The notes: generated by a model from the sequence alone, not told the origin. DNA of 42,198 bases from Ga0077553 sp038215275 (GCA_038215275.1 JBBQRA010000016.1:1-42198), one strand, 5' to 3'. Shown: positions 1 to 8,542, counted from the stretch's first letter. Made by a program: numbers and translations.

Positions 1-1041
1 CTTCTTGTCCGGGTGCATGGTCGAATCGGCATCCCAGGCTTCCGGAATCAGCATCGCCATGGCGTGGGGTAGCGAGCGGCCGGAGAGGGTGAGCAGTTCG
101 ACGACGTTGTCGAGAGTGGCCGAGTCGCTGGCCCCCTGTTCGATAATTGGCATGATCTTCTTGAGATCGTCGCCCCAAACCTCGGAGGCCAGGACGGCTT
201 CTCTGGCGCGCATCCAGTTGGCATTGCCTTTGACGGTATTGATTTCGCCGTTATGGCAGATGAAACGGAAGGGGTGGGCGAGTTTCCAACTCGGGAAGGT
301 GTTGGTCGAGAAGCGCTGGTGCACCATCGCGAGCGAGCTTTTGCACTCGGTGTCGGAAAGGTCCTTATAAAACTTCTGGATCTGCGGGGCCAGGAGGAGG
401 CCCTTGTAGACCACGGTACGGCAGCTCAAGGACGGGATATAGAAGAAGTCCTTATCGCGAATCTCGCTGCCGCCGATTTCATGTTCGGCGCGTTTGCGGA
501 TGACGTAGAGCTTCCGTTCGAGGGCGTCTTCGGACATGCCCGGGGCTCGGCCGATGAAGATCTGTTCGATGTAGGGCTGCGAGGCGCGGGCGACGCGGCC
601 GATGGCGTCGGCGTCGATGGGGGTATCGCGCCAACCGAGAACTTCGAGGCCCTCTTCCTTCGTGATGCGTTCGAGGATTCCTTCGGCCTGCAGGCGGGCG
701 GTGTGCTCTACAGGCAGGAACACGAGGCCCATGCCGTACTCGCCCTGGTTCGGCAGGGTGAAGCCCTGCTTCTTGCATTCGCGGGCGTAGAACGAGTGTG
801 GAATTTGAATCAGCAAACCGGCGCCGTCGCCGGTCTCCGGGTCGCAGCCGCAGGCACCGCGATGCGTCAGATTGATGAGAATCTGAACGCCCTTCGTTAT
901 GATGTCGTGGGAGCGGTTGCCTTTGATGTTAACGACGAAGCCAATGCCGCAGGCGTCGTGTTCGTTCGCCGGAGAATAGAGCCCTTGCGCTTCGGGGAGT
1001 CCAGGGCGGGACAGGGTGGGATGGTCGAACTGCTCACTCAT
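1..1041 (-). CDS. gltB: Glutamate synthase large subunit, N-terminal part (runs off left edge)
   Basis: This is the first 347 codons of the large subunit of glutamate synthase, which makes glutamate from glutamine and 2-oxoglutarate. The visible part is the class-II glutamine amidotransferase domain that releases ammonia from glutamine. The ATG at 1041-1039 opens a propeptide of 30 residues, followed by the expected nucleophile Cys31 in EHDACGIGFV; family members are cleaved to expose this Cys. Further class-II motifs are visible: LTHRGACGCDPETGDGAG near residues 60-77, then HQRFSTNTFPSW and CHNGEINTVKGN. The FMN/iron-sulfur synthase domain lies outside the window. A good promoter sits directly upstream, and a LysR gene diverges from it, an arrangement like gltC/gltAB in Bacillus. 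Identity is secure. Whether the cofactor donor is NADPH or ferredoxin cannot be seen here. Confidence 0.95.
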   Translation of the reverse strand, partial: MSEQFDHPTLSRPGLPEAQGLYSPANEHDACGIGFVVNIKGNRSHDIITKGVQILINLTHRGACGCDPETGDGAGLLIQIPHSFYARECKKQGFTLPNQGEYGMGLVFLPVEHTARLQAEGILERITKEEGLEVLGWRDTPIDADAIGRVARASQPYIEQIFIGRAPGMSEDALERKLYVIRKRAEHEIGGSEIRDKDFFYIPSLSCRTVVYKGLLLAPQIQKFYKDLSDTECKSSLAMVHQRFSTNTFPSWKLAHPFRFICHNGEINTVKGNANWMRAREAVLASEVWGDDLKKIMPIIEQGASDSATLDNVVELLTLSGRSLPHAMAMLIPEAWDADSTMHPDKK

Positions 1042-1072
1042 ATGCGGGAAAACCTCACAATCCAGATACACC

Positions 1073-1101
1073 AATATAGGGAATCAGCGAGTATTAGTCA
1101 A
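1073..1101 (-). promoter_or_regulatory. Predicted sigma-70 promoter of gltB
   Basis: On the minus strand a -35 hexamer TTGACT (1101-1096) is followed by exactly 17 bases and a -10 hexamer TATATT (1078-1073). Transcription would start near 1066, leaving a leader of about 25 bases before the gltB ATG at 1041. The intergenic stretch is clearly more AT-rich than the genes. This is a pattern match only. Confidence 0.6.
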
Positions 1102-1151
1102 ATGAAACTTAGATGTTGCTATAATCGGTTTTTCTAATATAACAAAATTAT
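1097..1151 (+). promoter_or_regulatory. Candidate lysR promoter and LysR-type binding site
   Basis: A perfect -10 hexamer TATAAT lies at 1120-1125. The -35 position 17 bases upstream (1097-1102, GTCAAA) is poor and overlaps the -35 of the opposing gltB promoter. Just downstream, 1139-1151 reads ATAA-N5-TTAT, and a T-N11-A match occurs at 1138-1150, the general form of LysR operators. It lies about 78 bases upstream of the predicted gltB start site. The site is inferred from shape and location. Confidence 0.4.
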
Positions 1152-1196
1152 GAAGTCTGATAGTGCGTGGGTATTGGAATAAGCCGATCTTATGGT

Positions 1197-2126
1197 ATGC
1201 TGGCGCTTGTGAATTTCGAGCATCTTAAGCTCTTTCGCGATATCGGTCAATACAGGAGTGTGAGTAGGGGCGCGTCTTTGAATGCGATCAGCCAATCGGC
1301 GGCGAGCCAGCATATCCAAGAGCTGGAGAAGTCGCTTTCGGTGAAGTTGCTGGACCGGTCGACGCGGCCGTTGACGTTGACGTCGGCGGGGCGGCTGTAT
1401 TTTGAGCTTTGCCGGGACGTGTTGCGGCGGAAGGAGGAGTTCGACGCTTCGTTGACGAATCTGGCAGGCGATGTGGAAGGGACCGTGCGGGTGTCGTCGA
1501 TCTATTCCGTTGGCCTATCGGAGATGTGGCGGTTGGAGGCGGAGTTTGCCCGCCGGTGGCCGGAGGCGGTGCTGCGGGTGGACTACTTGCGTCCGGAAAG
1601 GGTTTATGACGCGGTCCGGACGGATCAGGCGGATTTGGGGCTGGTGTCGTACCCGGAGCCGACGCGCGAGATTGCTGTTATCGACTGGCGGAACGAGGAG
1701 ATGGTGGTGGCTTGCGCGCCGGGCCATCCCCTGGCGAAGTTTGCCGAGATCGACCCGGTTCGGCTGAACGGGATGGACTTTATTGGCTTCGACGAAGATT
1801 TACCGATTCGGCGCGAAGTGGATCGGTATCTTCGGGATCGGGATGTGACTGTGAACTTGATCATGCATTTCGACAATCTGCAGATGATCAAGGAAGCGGT
1901 GATGCTGGGGTCCGGGGTGTCGATTGCGCCGTCCCGGGTGCTGCAGGCTGAGCGAGAGGCCGGGCGGCTGTTGGCCATCCCGCTGGTAGCGCCGCACTTG
2001 TACCGGCCCTTGGGGATTATTCACCGGAGGCGGAAGAAGTTCAACCGGGCGACACACCAGTTCCTGGCGCTGTTGCAGGAGATTCCGCACGGCATCGAAG
2101 TGGCTGAGCCGACGCACGCAGTGTAA
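1197..2126 (+). CDS. LysR-family transcriptional regulator, divergent from gltB
   Basis: This is a LysR-type regulator of about 309 residues, the usual family length. An N-terminal winged helix-turn-helix is visible (AISQSAASQHIQELEKSL, then LLDRSTRPLTLTSAGR) within the first 65 residues. A type-2 periplasmic-binding fold for the effector follows, from about residue 90 to 295 (VRVSSIYSVGL, LRVDYLRPERVYDAV, CAPGHPLA, MLGSGVSIAPSRVL). The start is uncertain: ATG 1197 is used here, but GTG 1209 gives the more typical beginning VNFEHLKLF, and neither has an obvious ribosome binding site. It is head-to-head with gltB, so the natural inference is a GltC-like regulator of glutamate synthesis that also represses itself. 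The effector is unknown. Confidence 0.9.
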   Translation: MLALVNFEHLKLFRDIGQYRSVSRGASLNAISQSAASQHIQELEKSLSVKLLDRSTRPLTLTSAGRLYFELCRDVLRRKEEFDASLTNLAGDVEGTVRVSSIYSVGLSEMWRLEAEFARRWPEAVLRVDYLRPERVYDAVRTDQADLGLVSYPEPTREIAVIDWRNEEMVVACAPGHPLAKFAEIDPVRLNGMDFIGFDEDLPIRREVDRYLRDRDVTVNLIMHFDNLQMIKEAVMLGSGVSIAPSRVLQAEREAGRLLAIPLVAPHLYRPLGIIHRRRKKFNRATHQFLALLQEIPHGIEVAEPTHAV

Positions 2127-2137
2127 CCGGGAGAGTT

Positions 2138-2893
2138 TTGGGGTGGACGCCCCACATTCTCCATGTGCCCGAAGATCTGATCGTCGTCTCGATTTCCCGG
2201 CAGGGTGATGGCCGGAGCATCGCTGGACTGCGCGTGAACGGGAAGGGTTGGGTTCGGCTGGTAGCGCCTCGGCATGAGGGCATTTTGTATCCGCACCACA
2301 CGCTACTTGCGGGGAGAACGCAGCCGAGGCTGCTGGATCGGATTCTGGTCGATGCCGATTGGCCGGACCATCATCCGGGGCAGCCGGAAAACCGCCTGAT
2401 TGAGGGTACGCCGTGGCAACTGCTCGAACGGCCGGCCAACGTTGAGGCGTGGAGAGCGATTGCTGCGGCGAGGGAACGGGGGCCGGAGTTGCTGGGCGAC
2501 CTGGAGACTCGCCTGCGGGCGTCCCGCGTTCGGGAGGTTCCGGGCCCGTCATTGGCGCTGCTGGCGCCGCGGCATTTGCGGCTCTCGGTGTGGGATGACC
2601 ATGACCTGGGCCGGCAGAGGGTGCGGGCGCATTTCTGGTGGGGCGGGCGGGAGTGGCGGCTGCCGTTGCAGGATGAGCGTTACCGGCGGGGGCTTTACCA
2701 GAGACCGGAAGGCGAATATCCGGCCGAGGCGTTCGGACTGCGGCCGGATCGGCCGCTCTACGGCGTGGTGGCACTGGGATTGCCCTTTGGCGGCTGGTGC
2801 TACAAGAGCGTGGTCTCAGTGTTTCAGCCGCCTTTCGCAGTTCTGCGCCAAAGAAGTAACGCTCGGGCGGCTGCTTGTTCATCGTTTCGGTAG
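2138..2893 (+). CDS. Dual-OB-fold domain protein, function unknown
   Basis: A protein of 251 residues. Its first 75 or so residues (LIVVSISRQGDGRSIAGLRV, then GKGWVRLVAPRHEG) resemble the dual OB-containing (DuOB) domain found in proteins thought to act in nucleic-acid-related processes. A second beta-rich part with LRLSVWDDHDLGRQRVRAHF follows near residues 145-185. No catalytic motif was recognised. The start used is TTG 2138, because GGAGAG lies just upstream (2130-2135); GTG 2165 is an alternative without such a site. It begins 11 bases after the LysR stop and ends directly against the next ATG, so the three genes probably form one transcript. The last 20 or so residues (NARAAACSSFR end) look low in structure. 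DuOB assignment is by motif impression. Confidence 0.65.
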   Translation: MGWTPHILHVPEDLIVVSISRQGDGRSIAGLRVNGKGWVRLVAPRHEGILYPHHTLLAGRTQPRLLDRILVDADWPDHHPGQPENRLIEGTPWQLLERPANVEAWRAIAAARERGPELLGDLETRLRASRVREVPGPSLALLAPRHLRLSVWDDHDLGRQRVRAHFWWGGREWRLPLQDERYRRGLYQRPEGEYPAEAFGLRPDRPLYGVVALGLPFGGWCYKSVVSVFQPPFAVLRQRSNARAAACSSFR

Positions 2894-3868
2894 ATGGACT
2901 CTTCACGGAAACCGATCACTTATGCTCGCGCCCGGCTTTATTTGGGAATCTCTGGAGTGGGTACCGGCGTAGTGCTTGCCGGGGCGGGACTGGCGTTGGG
3001 ATGGCCGGCGCAGTTGGCCGCTTCGGGCGACGGGGTCCTATGGCTGCTCGCCGCCTATGTGCTACTGAGCTTGCCGTTTGACCTGCTGGGTGGTTATGTA
3101 CTGCCGAGGCGCTTTGGGAGGCCGGCGCCAACGCTGGTAGCGTATCTGGCGGGTCTCTTTCGGGCACAGGTGTTGCAGGCCGGAGTGCTGTGGTTGGGGG
3201 CTTGGGCGATTCTCGCTGGGGGGCGGGAGGCAGGTTTGCCGGGTGTCCTGGTGGCGGTGAGCTTGGGGATGTTGCTCTTGCTGGTGGGCCGTCCACTGGT
3301 GGCGGAGTTGGCCGGGGGGCGTCGGCCGATGTCCGAGATGGCTGCGCTCCGGCTTCGCATTGCGGCCCGGAACGGCAGCCGGATGCGGGGGGTTCTGGTT
3401 GCCTTCGGATGGAACCTGGCCGGTGTGGTGGTGGTGGCGGGGGCGACGGGTGCGGACGTAAGTCGGGAGGAAGGTGTGATCACGCTCGCCTTTGGGTTTT
3501 CGTTGTGGACCTTTCTCGGCCTGCTCTTGTTGCCGTCCGTCAGCCGTCCGGCGGTTATCGCGACGGATCTGGCGATGCTCTCACGGGGTGTTTCGCGTTC
3601 GGCTCTGGACGCCTATATCCAGCAGATGGACCGGGAGCAGGACGATGAACCTGTGCGCGCGAAGTGGATCGAGCGAATCTTCCACCCGATTCCGTCGGTC
3701 GCGGTGCGGCGTGCCGCATTGGACCGGCCTGCTGGCCTTGGGTGGGGAGCTGATGAGGCCGCTCGCCTGGCGCTGTATCTTTCGTGGGCCAGCGTGGGCT
3801 TGCTTTCTCGAGCCGTCCACTGCAATTCCGGGAAGCCGGAGTATTGGGTCTACCTGCCGCGCGATTGA
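2894..3868 (+). CDS. Integral membrane protein with M48-like C-terminal pattern
   Basis: A membrane protein of 324 residues, not recognised as a named family. About six hydrophobic segments are visible (roughly residues 15-37, 47-70, 92-109, 117-134, 165-184 and 195-214), followed by a soluble C-terminal part of about 110 residues. That part contains SRPAVIATDLAML and WIERIFHPIPSVAVR, which resemble in order and spacing the SR..E..AD..A and HPs..R elements of M48 (Ste24/HtpX) peptidases. The zinc-binding HExxH and the glutamate ligand are absent, so any peptidase relationship would be to an inactive form. The ATG follows the preceding TAG with no gap, so the two genes are probably co-translated. 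Its 3' end overlaps the convergent oxidoreductase gene by 19 bases. Confidence 0.75.
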   Translation: MDSSRKPITYARARLYLGISGVGTGVVLAGAGLALGWPAQLAASGDGVLWLLAAYVLLSLPFDLLGGYVLPRRFGRPAPTLVAYLAGLFRAQVLQAGVLWLGAWAILAGGREAGLPGVLVAVSLGMLLLLVGRPLVAELAGGRRPMSEMAALRLRIAARNGSRMRGVLVAFGWNLAGVVVVAGATGADVSREEGVITLAFGFSLWTFLGLLLLPSVSRPAVIATDLAMLSRGVSRSALDAYIQQMDREQDDEPVRAKWIERIFHPIPSVAVRRAALDRPAGLGWGADEAARLALYLSWASVGLLSRAVHCNSGKPEYWVYLPRD

Positions 3869-5673
3869 CCGGGGGGGACCAAGCGGGTCAGGAAAGCACC
3901 GCGGGTCTCACCGGCGACCGGCGGGGGAACGGCCCAACGGGCTTTGCGCAGGAGGGCGTGCCACCGGGCTGCGGTTTCGGGGGTGAGCGGGTGGTTGAGG
4001 CGGGCAGCGTGATGGTCTGGCGCAAACGAGTACTGAAGACCGAAGCGGGGACGCCGGGTCAGCATTGGAGCATTCGGCACGGGTTCATGGAAGAACCCAA
4101 GATTCCCGACGGACTGGACGATCGCCCATTGCGGCGAGGTTCGCGGGACGTCGGCCACATAGAACGTCATCGCGCCTCGGCGATGCAATTCGGCCTGCAA
4201 CTTGCGGACGGAGACGGCGCCGTCGGTCAGAAGCAACGCAGCGGCCACGCCTGCCGCCTGGCCGAGCGCGGTCCAGATGGGTTCCAGGCGGAGCGCGCCA
4301 AAGCCGACGTGGCTGGCGGAGAGCGCCCCGGGGACGAAAAGGTTGCGGGCGCCTTGCGGGACGATGACGCCAAAGGGAATCTGATAGGGCACAGTGCCGA
4401 AGACAACGTAGCCTTCGCGGATGTCGGGGTAGGGCGGCCGCGCGTCATCGACGCCATGACTGTTAATGACGTAGTCGCCGACGGCGATGCTGCCCGGCTG
4501 GAGGCGGCTGCGCTGCGTTGTGGGGTCGGCGATGACGTCGTGCTCGGTGAAGAGGTAGGCGCCGGGGAAGCGGCGGGCTTCGCGGACGTATAGCGCGGGC
4601 GGAAAGTGGCCGGACTCGGGGAACTCATCTTTCGGCAGGTTCCAGCGGCGGGCCTCCGCGCGGAAGGTGTCCGGGAGGCGGGCGTCGTTCTGGAGGAAGA
4701 AGAGCAGGCCAAGGGCGTACTGCCGATGTTCTTCAAAGATCGCAGCGCGCCGCTGCGGCGATGCGGTCGGGTAGTCCCAGTTCTGACCGGGCAGGCCGAA
4801 GCCTACGGGTGACGTGTTGACGTCGTTCATGTCGGACTTGCTGTTGGGCAGGCGCTGGAGGCGGAGCACGCCGTTCTTGGCTTCCGCCATTGGGTGAAGA
4901 ATGGCGCCCGAACGGATGCCATCGAGGATGCGCTCATACCGTTCCGGTCGATAGTTCGGCGGCTGCGGTAGCGGCGCTGCGTTGGCAGGGTCTTCGGTCA
5001 TGACGACGCGAAAGTTGTAGCATTGGATCTTGTGGTCGCCGGCGCCGGTGCTGCCGTCGAAGATCTTGCCGTCCTTAAAGAAGATGTGGCCCGCGAAGCG
5101 TTCGCCGAACTCGCGGGTTGATTCGCGGCCGACCCGGAAGGCGAATCCGGCTGCCGCCGCGAGGTCGCCCTCGTAGGTGGCATCGATGAAGGCGCGCGCG
5201 ACGATCGAGAGTTCGCCGTTTGGTCCTTGCACGCGGATGCTGCGGATTACGCCCGCCTCGGCCTCAGCGCTAACGATTGTGGTCCGGCGTCGAACTTGAA
5301 TTGAAGGGTATTCCGCCAGCATGGCCTCGAGCACAGCGCGGGAGACGTGGGGTTCGGCAAGGGCGCCGAAGAAGCTATCGCGCAGGTGGGGCGAATTTTC
5401 GCCGTAGCGGGAGCGGTAGTGTTGCTCCACTCGCTCCATGTAGTCGCGGAAGGTGCCCTGTAGAGACTCGATTGAGCGGAAGTCGGTGTAGGACAGGCCG
5501 CCGGTCAGCATGCCGCCCAGGACGCTGGAGGGTTCGATTAACTCGACGGTCCGTCCGGTGCGGGCGGCGTTCAGGGCGGCGGCGATGCCGGCGGGGGTGG
5601 CGCCGTAAACCACGATGTCCTGCGCCGGGCACACGAGGGCGGCGAGAAAGAGACAGAGCAGCAGCCACCGCAT
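3850..5673 (-). CDS. Secreted FAD-dependent oxidoreductase (FAD_oxidored type)
   Basis: A 607-residue protein with a Sec signal peptide (MRWLLLCLFLAALVCPAQ) directly followed by a Rossmann FAD-binding start: DIVVYGATPAGIAAALNAAR, then ELIEPSSVLGGMLTGGLSY. GxTPxG near the N-terminus and the GGMLTGGL turn are typical of pfam12831-like oxidoreductases. AFIDATYEGDLAAAAGFAFRVGRES, near residue 190, is another hallmark. In other bacteria such enzymes occur with polysaccharide or glycan degradation genes; no such gene is adjacent here, so the substrate is unknown. It probably works outside the cytoplasmic membrane. Transcription is monocistronic by layout, with the STAS gene ending about 70 bases upstream on the same strand. 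The gene end overlaps the convergent membrane-protein gene. Confidence 0.85.
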   Translation of the reverse strand: MRWLLLCLFLAALVCPAQDIVVYGATPAGIAAALNAARTGRTVELIEPSSVLGGMLTGGLSYTDFRSIESLQGTFRDYMERVEQHYRSRYGENSPHLRDSFFGALAEPHVSRAVLEAMLAEYPSIQVRRRTTIVSAEAEAGVIRSIRVQGPNGELSIVARAFIDATYEGDLAAAAGFAFRVGRESTREFGERFAGHIFFKDGKIFDGSTGAGDHKIQCYNFRVVMTEDPANAAPLPQPPNYRPERYERILDGIRSGAILHPMAEAKNGVLRLQRLPNSKSDMNDVNTSPVGFGLPGQNWDYPTASPQRRAAIFEEHRQYALGLLFFLQNDARLPDTFRAEARRWNLPKDEFPESGHFPPALYVREARRFPGAYLFTEHDVIADPTTQRSRLQPGSIAVGDYVINSHGVDDARPPYPDIREGYVVFGTVPYQIPFGVIVPQGARNLFVPGALSASHVGFGALRLEPIWTALGQAAGVAAALLLTDGAVSVRKLQAELHRRGAMTFYVADVPRTSPQWAIVQSVGNLGFFHEPVPNAPMLTRRPRFGLQYSFAPDHHAARLNHPLTPETAARWHALLRKARWAVPPPVAGETRGAFLTRLVPPGQSRGR

Positions 5674-5742
5674 CGCAAGTCCTCAATTTCCAAATGGAAA
5701 AGGACGGATTGCTCCGCCCTTTCTCCGGTTCGCTCTTGCCGG

Positions 5743-6084
5743 CTAGAAGCTGGCGATCGCCTTCGCTTCGTCGTCGAACACTTCGAACACCGTGTACAGC
5801 TTGGTGATCTGCAGAAGATCTTTGACGCGCTTGGTCAGGTTCAGGAGTTTCAGGGCCCCGCCAGTGTTGGAAATGGTGGTGAAGGCGGAAACCAGTTCGC
5901 CGATGCCGGAGCTGTCGATATAATTCACTTCGCCGAGATTCAGCAGGATCTTCTTGGTACCCCCTGCGGACAGTTCCTTCACCTTATCGCGCAACATGGC
6001 GGAGCCTTCTCCCAGCGTAATCTTTCCCGCGACATCCACAATGGTCACGTCGCCGCTCAAACGAGAATTAATGGTAACGCTCAC
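5743..6084 (-). CDS. STAS-domain anti-sigma factor antagonist (SpoIIAA/RsbV-like)
   Basis: A single STAS domain of 113 residues, the normal size for SpoIIAA/RsbV proteins. VNYIDSSGIGELVSAF holds the phosphorylation site, with Ser58 the expected target (DSSG, residues 57-60). In partner switching the unphosphorylated form binds an anti-sigma kinase and frees the sigma factor; a PP2C phosphatase restores this form. Such a phosphatase (6202-7875) is encoded head-to-head with this gene, which supports the role. The start is GTG 6084-6082, preceded by GGAGG at a good distance. No anti-sigma kinase or sigma gene is visible in the window. Confidence 0.92.
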   Translation of the reverse strand: MSVTINSRLSGDVTIVDVAGKITLGEGSAMLRDKVKELSAGGTKKILLNLGEVNYIDSSGIGELVSAFTTISNTGGALKLLNLTKRVKDLLQITKLYTVFEVFDDEAKAIASF

Positions 6085-6201
6085 GCGTCCTCCCCAGATT
6101 TGAGGAGCCCGGACTTGGCCCGCGCCCCTGTTAGACTTAAGATACCCAATTAGTATAGCCGCGGCTGAGTCGCCGTACCACTAGGATATGTATATAGACT
6201 T

Positions 6202-7875
6202 ATGAGCGTCCCCGCTCCCGCCGAGATCCAGGTCCGAGGCCAAGAAGGCGTTGCGCAGCTGATCCACGTTGTGGAGTCTCCATTTATGGTCGGCCGTTCG
6301 GATTCGGCGGCCCTCTCGCTGCCTGACGACACGATGCTTTCGCGGCTGCATTTCGCTCTCGAATTCCTCGACAATCGCTGGACGGTGCGCGATCTTGGCA
6401 GCAAGAACGGGACAGCCGTCAATGGTCAGGTGCTTTCGCAAGCGCAGCCTCTGGCGCCTGGGGATACGATAACGGCCGGGCGCTTGGTGATCACGTTTGA
6501 ACCACACCAAGCCAAACATGCGCGGACGCGGTCTCCGCTCGAATTCGTCGACGAGTCGCCGGCCTCGGCTCCCTCCGCCTCCACCGTCGTTTTCCGATTC
6601 GATCCGGCCAAGCTCGCTGAAGCGGCTCTGCCCTCCTCGCCGCAGCCTCCGGACATGACCGCCCGGCGGATCGAGGCCTTGGTGAAAGCCGGAAAAGAGA
6701 TCGCCAGCTTCCGGCCGTTGCGGGAGTTGTTTGAGGTGATCCTCGAGTTAAGCCTGCATGCGGTCGACGCCAAGCGCGGTGTGTTGATGACGATCGAGAA
6801 CGGAGAATTAGTCGCTCAGGCGCACCGGGGCGAAGGGTTCCGCGTATCGAAGGCCGTGCGCGATAAGGTGATAAACGAACGGACCTCGCTGTTGGTGCGC
6901 GATGCCTCGATGGACGCTCTGCTCAAGTCGAGCGCGACCATTGTGCAGCAGCGCATCCGTAGCCTGATGGCGGTGCCGCTACAGACCGATACCCAGGTGA
7001 CCGGCCTGCTCTACGTCGACGCCACGGATTTCGTTCGTTCCTTCGATGCCAACGACCTCAGTTTGCTGACGGTGCTCGCCAACATCGCCGCGATCCGCAT
7101 TGAACACTCGCGTCTGCTGGAAGTCGAGCAGGCCGAGAAGTTTATGTCGCGCGAACTCGACCAGGCGGCGGAGATCCAACGGGGGCTGCTGCCGCGGCAG
7201 ATGCCGGAAATTCCGGGGCTGCAATTGGCTGGCCGCAGCGCGCCTTGCCGTTCGGTGGGGGGCGATTATTTTGATTTCTTCTCTTTGCCCGATGGGCGGC
7301 TCGCGTTTCTTGTCGCCGATGTAGCGGGTAAGGGACTTTCCGCGGCTCTGCTGATGTCGAATCTGCAGGCGCGCGTGCAGGCGTTGATGGAAGTGGAATT
7401 CGACGTGTCCCGGCTGGTGACGCGGTTGAATCATAGCCTGAAAGCCAACACCCCGGACAATAAATTTATCACCGGCTTTTTTGCCATCCTCGACCCAGTC
7501 TCCGGCTCGATGACGTTTACGAACGCCGGGCACAATCCGCCGGCGCTTGTTCGCAACTCGGGCAAAGTAGAGCTGCTGACCACCGGTGGGCCTGTGCTGG
7601 GTATTCTGCCGAACATTCCCTACATGGGCGGCCACACGGTGCTCGAGCCGGGCGAAAGTCTCGTGATGTATTCCGACGGTGTTTCCGAAGCGCCGAATGC
7701 GGCGGGAGAAGAGTTCGGCGAAGATGCCGTGGCCCAGATAGCCGTGGCGTGCAAGGACCGATCGGCAAACGAGACGATGCTCGAAATCGGCCGCCAACTC
7801 CGGTGCTTCCTCGGGGATCTGCAACCTGTGGATGATGTGACGTTGCTGGTTGTTCGCCGCGTTCCTAACGCTTAG
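6202..7875 (+). CDS. FHA-GAF-PP2C serine phosphatase (RsbU-like)
   Basis: A 557-residue regulatory phosphatase with three modules. Residues 20-95 form an FHA phosphothreonine-binding domain (MVGRSDSAALSLPD, SRLHF, DLGSKNGTAVNG). Residues 150-310 fit a GAF sensor domain (ELSLHAVDAKRGVLM, RIRSLMAVPL, GLLYVD). A short linker helix (EQAEKFMSRELDQAAEIQRG) leads to a SpoIIE/PP2C phosphatase domain to the C-terminus (SVGGDYFDFFSL, LVADVAGKGLSAALLM, TNAGHNPPALV, MYSDGVSEAPN), with the metal-binding aspartates present. It is expected to dephosphorylate STAS proteins, most simply the divergent one at 5743-6084. FHA input suggests it also reads Ser/Thr kinase signals. The ATG at 6202 lacks a strong ribosome binding site. 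The stop overlaps the convergent DinB gene by 11 bases. Confidence 0.93.
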   Translation: MSVPAPAEIQVRGQEGVAQLIHVVESPFMVGRSDSAALSLPDDTMLSRLHFALEFLDNRWTVRDLGSKNGTAVNGQVLSQAQPLAPGDTITAGRLVITFEPHQAKHARTRSPLEFVDESPASAPSASTVVFRFDPAKLAEAALPSSPQPPDMTARRIEALVKAGKEIASFRPLRELFEVILELSLHAVDAKRGVLMTIENGELVAQAHRGEGFRVSKAVRDKVINERTSLLVRDASMDALLKSSATIVQQRIRSLMAVPLQTDTQVTGLLYVDATDFVRSFDANDLSLLTVLANIAAIRIEHSRLLEVEQAEKFMSRELDQAAEIQRGLLPRQMPEIPGLQLAGRSAPCRSVGGDYFDFFSLPDGRLAFLVADVAGKGLSAALLMSNLQARVQALMEVEFDVSRLVTRLNHSLKANTPDNKFITGFFAILDPVSGSMTFTNAGHNPPALVRNSGKVELLTTGGPVLGILPNIPYMGGHTVLEPGESLVMYSDGVSEAPNAAGEEFGEDAVAQIAVACKDRSANETMLEIGRQLRCFLGDLQPVDDVTLLVVRRVPNA

Positions 7876-8482
7876 GGAAGTTCGGGTCGGCCATCACTTC
7901 GCGCATCTGCTTAACGTGACGCTCGGTGTGGGCGCTGATCATGAAGAGCATCTGGTAGAGGTCGAGTTCGAAGCCAGGGCCGAGGGCGATGAAGCGGCCG
8001 CGCAGGTCCTCTTTGGTTTGTTCGGCCATCGTGATGGTTTCGTCGCGGCGTTGGCGGAAGGCATCGATCACCTGGGACTGCGCGCCGAGTTTGCCGGTGG
8101 GGCGCAGCGGTTCCGGGGCTTGGGCCTTTTGAGACCGGTCGCTGATCATGGCTGGCACTTTCAGGTCCATCGCCTCGCGATCTTTTTGGCGGGCGGCGCG
8201 CTTGGTCTCATCGACGGGCGATTTGGCAAGAGTGGCGGTCAACATGCCGCGCAGGAAGGTCTCGCTTTCGGTGAGATGCTCGGCGCACTCGGCGACGCTC
8301 CAGCGGTCCGGGCCGGGCTTGAAGTTCCATTGGGCTTCGCTGAGGTTTGCCGTGGCGTCCACGAACAGCTTCCGGGTGGCGTGCAGATGGCTCATGGCGC
8401 GGTCGCGTTCGCCTTGGCTCAACGTTTCGGCGCCGAGGGGAAGTAGACAGCATAGTGAGAAAACCAGGATTTTAGGCAGCAT
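7865..8482 (-). CDS. Secreted DinB-family (DinB_2) protein
   Basis: A 205-residue protein with a signal peptide (MLPKILVFSLCCLLPLGAET) and a DinB-like four-helix bundle. The three histidines that bind metal in this superfamily appear in order: His69 (AECAEHL), His185 and His189 (SAHTERHVKQM). Family members are metal-dependent enzymes, including thiol transferases, or proteins of unknown role; most are cytoplasmic, so the signal peptide is notable though common in acidobacterial relatives. The ATG at 8482 is preceded by GAGGAG two bases away. It stands alone, between a convergent phosphatase gene and a divergent HD-GYP gene. No substrate can be inferred. Confidence 0.85.
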   Translation of the reverse strand: MLPKILVFSLCCLLPLGAETLSQGERDRAMSHLHATRKLFVDATANLSEAQWNFKPGPDRWSVAECAEHLTESETFLRGMLTATLAKSPVDETKRAARQKDREAMDLKVPAMISDRSQKAQAPEPLRPTGKLGAQSQVIDAFRQRRDETITMAEQTKEDLRGRFIALGPGFELDLYQMLFMISAHTERHVKQMREVMADPNFPKR

Positions 8483-8542
8483 AGCTCCTCAATTATCTAA
8501 TGTTTTTCGCAGGGCTGCCGATACTTCTTCTGTAACGCCTCC

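Noticed and set aside
253..1137. Plus-strand open frame of 294 codons at the left end
   Set aside because: It is antisense to the clear gltB amidotransferase domain.
1800..2906. Long minus-strand open frame of 368 codons
   Set aside because: It lies across the LysR and dual-OB genes, is rich in Pro, Arg and Ala as expected for an antisense frame in GC-rich DNA, and has no recognisable domain.
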